Positions 61,436-64,000 of a stretch of DNA of 64,000 nt are shown here, in pieces. The stretch is taken from NCBI GenBank assembly GCA_038087035.1, contig CP051187.1:5027001-5091000 (forward strand), written 5' to 3'. The position numbers and the translations under genes were made by a program. Each line of letters opens with the position of its first letter. The first letter of the stretch is position 1. Under the pieces are notes generated by a model. It did no database searches and had not been told where the DNA came from. It saw only the letters and a list, made by a program, of their open reading frames with translations. The stretch is from Gloeotrichia echinulata CP02. GTDB taxonomy: Bacteria > Cyanobacteriota > Cyanobacteriia > Cyanobacteriales > Nostocaceae.

Positions 61436-61709
61436 ATTAGAAGTTGACTTACCACCCGTTTTTGAAATTGGCGAAAAAGTCCGACTTCGTAAGCTGGTGA
61501 AAAATGATGGTACATTTCCCGGTCAAGAAATTGGGGTAGTTTTAGCGAGAAAGGGAGAGGTTGGTTACGTTGCTAGTATCGGCACATATTTGCAGCGGTT
61601 TTATATCTATGCTGTGCATTTCTTGGACACGGGGTTTGTCATCGGTTGTCGAAAAAAAGAACTAGAATCTGTTGAGGAAACGCATGAAAGTAATGCTGCG
61701 GATGAATGA
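61422..61709 (+). CDS. nifZ: Nitrogenase accessory protein NifZ
   Basis: Encodes 95 residues with the NifZ pattern 'FEIGEKVRLRKLVKNDGTFP', 'RKGEVGYVASIGTYLQRFYI' and 'YAVHFLDTGFVIGCRKKEL'. NifZ helps mature the P-cluster of the MoFe protein. It overlaps nifV by 14 bp and nifT by 26 bp, showing a translationally coupled nifVZT operon. Confidence 0.93.
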   Translation: MQPDELEVDLPPVFEIGEKVRLRKLVKNDGTFPGQEIGVVLARKGEVGYVASIGTYLQRFYIYAVHFLDTGFVIGCRKKELESVEETHESNAADE

Positions 61710-61887
61710 TGCTGGACATTTGGTTGTTTACGTTGCTAAAAAAGACCTTGAGGAAGAAGTAGTCAAACAAACAGACAGCGATGCAGGGAAGGTTTTAACA
61801 TTAGCAAATGGTTGGGAACTGGAATTTACCAATTTACCAGAACCCCAAAATTTACCCCAAACTGTAGAAGCTAAACGCCTCTCGTAA
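61684..61887 (+). CDS. nifT: Nitrogenase-associated protein NifT
   Basis: Start at 61684 (MKVMLRMNDAGHLVVYVAKK), 67 residues, matching small NifT/FixU proteins; the upstream ATG at 61672 gives an unsupported MRKR extension. The 'LANGWELEFTNLPEP' block is typical. Its role in nitrogen fixation is unclear. Confidence 0.9.
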   Translation: MKVMLRMNDAGHLVVYVAKKDLEEEVVKQTDSDAGKVLTLANGWELEFTNLPEPQNLPQTVEAKRLS

Positions 61888-62081
61888 TTAGAGTATTGAA
61901 CCACATATATTGTAGGGGCACGGCACTGCCGTGCCCCCGACCGCGTGGTATATTTAACTGACTCCTCACTCCTCACTCCTCACTCCTCACTCCTCACTCC
62001 TCACTCCTCACTCCTCACTCCTCACTCCTCACTCCTCACTCCTCACTCCTCACTCCTCACTCCTCACTCCTCACTCCTAAC
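61888..62081. repeat. MITE-like palindrome and CTCACTC tandem repeats
   Basis: GTAGGGGCACGGCACTGCCGTGCCCC (61912-61937) lies in a family B-like unit with GAACCACA and GTGGTATATTTAACTGA ends. It is followed by about 16 ACTCCTC/CTCACTC heptamers (61963-62075) that run up to the ATG of the next gene. Confidence 0.8.
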
Positions 62082-62621
62082 ATGGGCGAAAAATATCTGA
62101 AGTTGTCGGAATTGAACTTTGAGGGACAATTTCTGGGTTTTGTAGGCGATAAACCCCAAAAATTTAAATACATGCATTTGGCGACTCCATCCGGAAAGGT
62201 GAAAATTAAACTTTCTCAGGAATTGCGCGTTTCTGTTGGTTTATCTTTAGTACCTGGTGAACAAATTCGTGTTGATGGTATTTGTAAGTTAAACCCGCAA
62301 ACAGGTAAAATTAAACTCAAGGCTGATGGAGTGCAACAAGTTGGATTTTGCCCAATTCAAAATTTGCCATCCCAACCTAAAGCTAAGATTCAAATTTGTC
62401 AAAAATCTGGTTGCCTCAAGCGGGGTGGTAAAGGATTATTATCAGATTTAGAGAAGACTTTGTGCGATCGCGGTTTGTTAGACAAAGTGACAATTGAGCA
62501 TACCGACTGTCAAAAACGCTGTAGCAGCGCACCTAACTGTATATTACATATTGGTAAAAAGCAATATAAAAAAGTCCATCCACAGGCGATCGCATCTTTG
62601 TTAGAAAATCACTTTGCTTAA
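62082..62621 (+). CDS. Thioredoxin-like [2Fe-2S] ferredoxin-domain protein
   Basis: Encodes 179 residues. The N-terminal 95 ('LNFEGQFLGFVGDKPQKFKY', 'VDGICKLNPQTGKIKLK') form a possible OB-like domain. The C-terminal 85 have 'IQICQKSGCLKRGGKGLL' and 'EHTDCQKRCSSAPNCILHIG', the four-Cys pattern of thioredoxin-like [2Fe-2S] ferredoxins. Such genes occur beside nif clusters in heterocystous species. It may supply electrons or act in redox control; direct evidence is lacking. Confidence 0.8.
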   Translation: MGEKYLKLSELNFEGQFLGFVGDKPQKFKYMHLATPSGKVKIKLSQELRVSVGLSLVPGEQIRVDGICKLNPQTGKIKLKADGVQQVGFCPIQNLPSQPKAKIQICQKSGCLKRGGKGLLSDLEKTLCDRGLLDKVTIEHTDCQKRCSSAPNCILHIGKKQYKKVHPQAIASLLENHFA

Positions 62622-62790
62622 CCGGAGTGTAAATTGTATCAAGTGTTACAAAAATTATAACGTTTGTTCATAACGCTACGACATTTGTTCATAACGCTAC
62701 GACATTTGTTCATAACGCTACGACATTTGTTCATAACGCTACGACGTTTGTTCATAACGCTACGACATTTGTTCATAACTTTAGTATCGT
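62622..62790. repeat. 21-bp tandem repeats
   Basis: Six copies of a unit with core TTTGTTCATAACGCTACGAC (about 62662-62780), followed by a GTAGGGTGCGTTAGG / CGTAACGCACCATC palindrome (62790-62825). Non-coding. Confidence 0.85.
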
Positions 62791-62879
62791 AGGGTGCGTT
62801 AGGATGAAATCCGTAACGCACCATCATCGCCGTACCCTGACAATATATGTGGTTATTGCTGGAAAACTACTGTAAGATA

Positions 62880-63390
62880 CAAATAACTCTGCATTCCCGT
62901 AGTTGTTGTCAGCAACCCAGCCCTTAAGGGACTGAGCTTGTAAGAGAAATCAAGCAAGCTGTGCTGACCAGACCACCCTGAGCGTAGTCGTTCGCGTGAG
63001 CGTCTCGAAGAGAAGGGTAGCCGTTATTTGAGTCACGACACCCCGGAATGCGAAGCTAGTTCCCCGCTCTGTCGCTAGTTGTTAAACAGTCTTAAGGTCA
63101 CTGAGACAGTGCTGCTAGCCTAACAAGCTCTTATAACAGGTCGAAGCTAACATCACCCCGAAAGGGAGGCTCTTGGCTGCGCCACGCTGCGCGAACTGAG
63201 CGAAACCGTTATGCGTACAGGGTTGTGGAATTTGGAATGGTAATTGTCCCATTGAAAGTGCAATACAAAAGCACACCAAATCGAACAACTCCAAGGCGGT
63301 AACAGATGAACAAAAAAGACTGACTGCGGTTAAAACCCCCCGTGCGGTTTCCCTCTCAGCACTAAAGTCACTGAGTTTCCCACATCCCGC
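62880..63390 (+). ncRNA. Structured non-coding stretch, possibly group II intron-derived
   Basis: No gene. The region has many short hairpins (CCCTTAAGGG, CCCCGAAAGGGAGG, GTGCAATACAAAAGCAC) and a purine-rich GGTAACAGATGAAC stretch, then AAAACCCCCCGTGCGGTTT. This style is like the RNA domains of cyanobacterial group II introns, but no reverse transcriptase and no clear domain V is seen. A CTGCGCCACGCTGCGCGAAC palindrome also lies within. The identity is uncertain. Confidence 0.35.
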
Positions 63391-63398
63391 GAGGTTCT

Positions 63399-63974
63399 AT
63401 GAGCCTGACCACTGCTAAACGCTTCACCATAGATGAATATCACCGTCTCATAGAACTCGGCTTCTTTGCGGAAGATAACCGAGTTGAGCTAATCAAGGGT
63501 GAAATCGTCAATATGGTAGCCAAAGGTACACCGCATTCTGTTTGTGAAACTCTTTTATTTAGAGATCTGATCAAGCTTTTGGGAGATCGCGCTCTAGTAA
63601 GAGGACAACAACCAGTTATCATCCCTGAATACAGTCAACCTGAACCAGATTTAGCGATCGCTCGTAATGTCGATGATAACTACCTTTCTGCTCATCCCAG
63701 CCCAGAAGATATATTATTGTTAATTGAGATTGCCGATTCTTCTTTAAAATATGACCAAGAGGTAAAATTACCGCTTTATGCACAAGCGGGTATCTCTGAT
63801 TATTGGATATTTAATTTAGCCGATAATTATCTGGAGTGCTACACCGAGCCTTATCAATATTTGCAAAGTAAATTTGGTTATCGCCGCAAGTCGATTTTTC
63901 TGCCTAATGAATCTGTTAAATTACCATCTTTTCCTGATTTAATTCTAGATTTATCTAAAGTGTTTCCAGGTTGA
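63399..63974 (+). CDS. Uma2-family (DUF820) endonuclease-like protein
   Basis: Encodes 191 residues. 'FTIDEYHRLIELGFFAEDN' then 'VELIKGEIVNMVAKG' is the Uma2 N-terminus. 'EPDLAIARNVDD', 'ILLLIEIADSSLKYDQEVK' and 'GISDYWIFNLADNYLECY' supply the Asp...ExK-like nuclease residues (here Glu-Ile-Ala). The family is greatly expanded in cyanobacteria, function mostly unknown. It appears complete. Confidence 0.85.
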   Translation: MSLTTAKRFTIDEYHRLIELGFFAEDNRVELIKGEIVNMVAKGTPHSVCETLLFRDLIKLLGDRALVRGQQPVIIPEYSQPEPDLAIARNVDDNYLSAHPSPEDILLLIEIADSSLKYDQEVKLPLYAQAGISDYWIFNLADNYLECYTEPYQYLQSKFGYRRKSIFLPNESVKLPSFPDLILDLSKVFPG

Positions 63975-64000
63975 TGCTGCGCTTCCGGTTTACAGCCATT

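Noticed and set aside
28620..62790. CRISPR array
   Set aside because: The tandem arrays have 7-bp or 21-bp units without unique spacers, and no cas genes are present.
62639..62827. Open frame with 'MNKCRSV' repeats
   Set aside because: Pure translation of the 21-bp tandem repeat.

Overview
The window comes from a filamentous, heterocyst-forming cyanobacterium of the Nostocales type. The evidence is a molybdenum-nitrogenase cluster in the heterocystous order nifK-nifD-nifH-glbN-nifU-nifS-fdxN-nifB (minus strand), diverging from nifP-orf-orf-nifV-nifZ-nifT (plus strand). Frequent GCGATCGC (HIP1) sites, long runs of heptameric tandem repeats and developmentally excised 'xis' elements agree with this. 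I cannot name the species.

The most striking property is that four nif genes are broken by five inserted elements, which make up about 46.7 kb (73%) of the window. From left to right: (1) the right end of a nifK element (1 to about 2747; its other end and its recombinase lie outside). (2) A 10.40-kb nifD element (4416-14815) bounded by CGGAGTAAT repeats and carrying xisA. (3) A second, 6.14-kb nifD element (15387-21522) bounded by a 15-bp repeat and carrying a large serine recombinase. (4) A 3.42-kb nifH element (22964-26383) bounded by CTTCACGG and carrying a XisA paralogue. (5) A 24.05-kb fdxN element (30435-54483) bounded by a 15-bp repeat and carrying xisF. Removing one repeat copy plus the insert restores uninterrupted frames: NifD 500 aa, NifH 300 aa and FdxN 116 aa. 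nifS has a separate one-base frameshift.

Cargo of the elements. The nifK element carries a TIR-domain protein. The 10.4-kb nifD element carries an overlapping AAA-ATPase/TOPRIM-like gene pair that looks like phage defence, several toxin-antitoxin modules, a DUF2267 protein and an ISL3 insertion in a Shedu-like gene. The 6.1-kb nifD element carries an IS200/IS605 transposon with an intact TnpB, a group II intron remnant and small orphan genes. The nifH element carries a broken RelE-type toxin gene and a nuclease-fold-like protein. The fdxN element carries a 20.5-kb co-directional block of 15 genes (33814-54314): three small P-loop GTPases, a large GAP1-like membrane protein, two FHA-like membrane proteins, three VWA proteins, two lipoproteins, a zinc-ribbon/FHA protein, a pseudokinase-PP2C fusion, a dynamin-like GTPase and a zinc-ribbon/kinase/TPR protein. 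I consider this block the best candidate for an undescribed signalling or conflict system. Because the elements are expected to leave the chromosome in heterocysts, their cargo would serve vegetative cells.

Right flank: fdxN, nifB, a 1.87-kb divergent regulatory region with mirrored GAGTAC motifs, the nifP-V-Z-T group, a thioredoxin-like [2Fe-2S] protein, a structured non-coding stretch and a Uma2-type protein. No tRNA, rRNA or CRISPR array was recognised.
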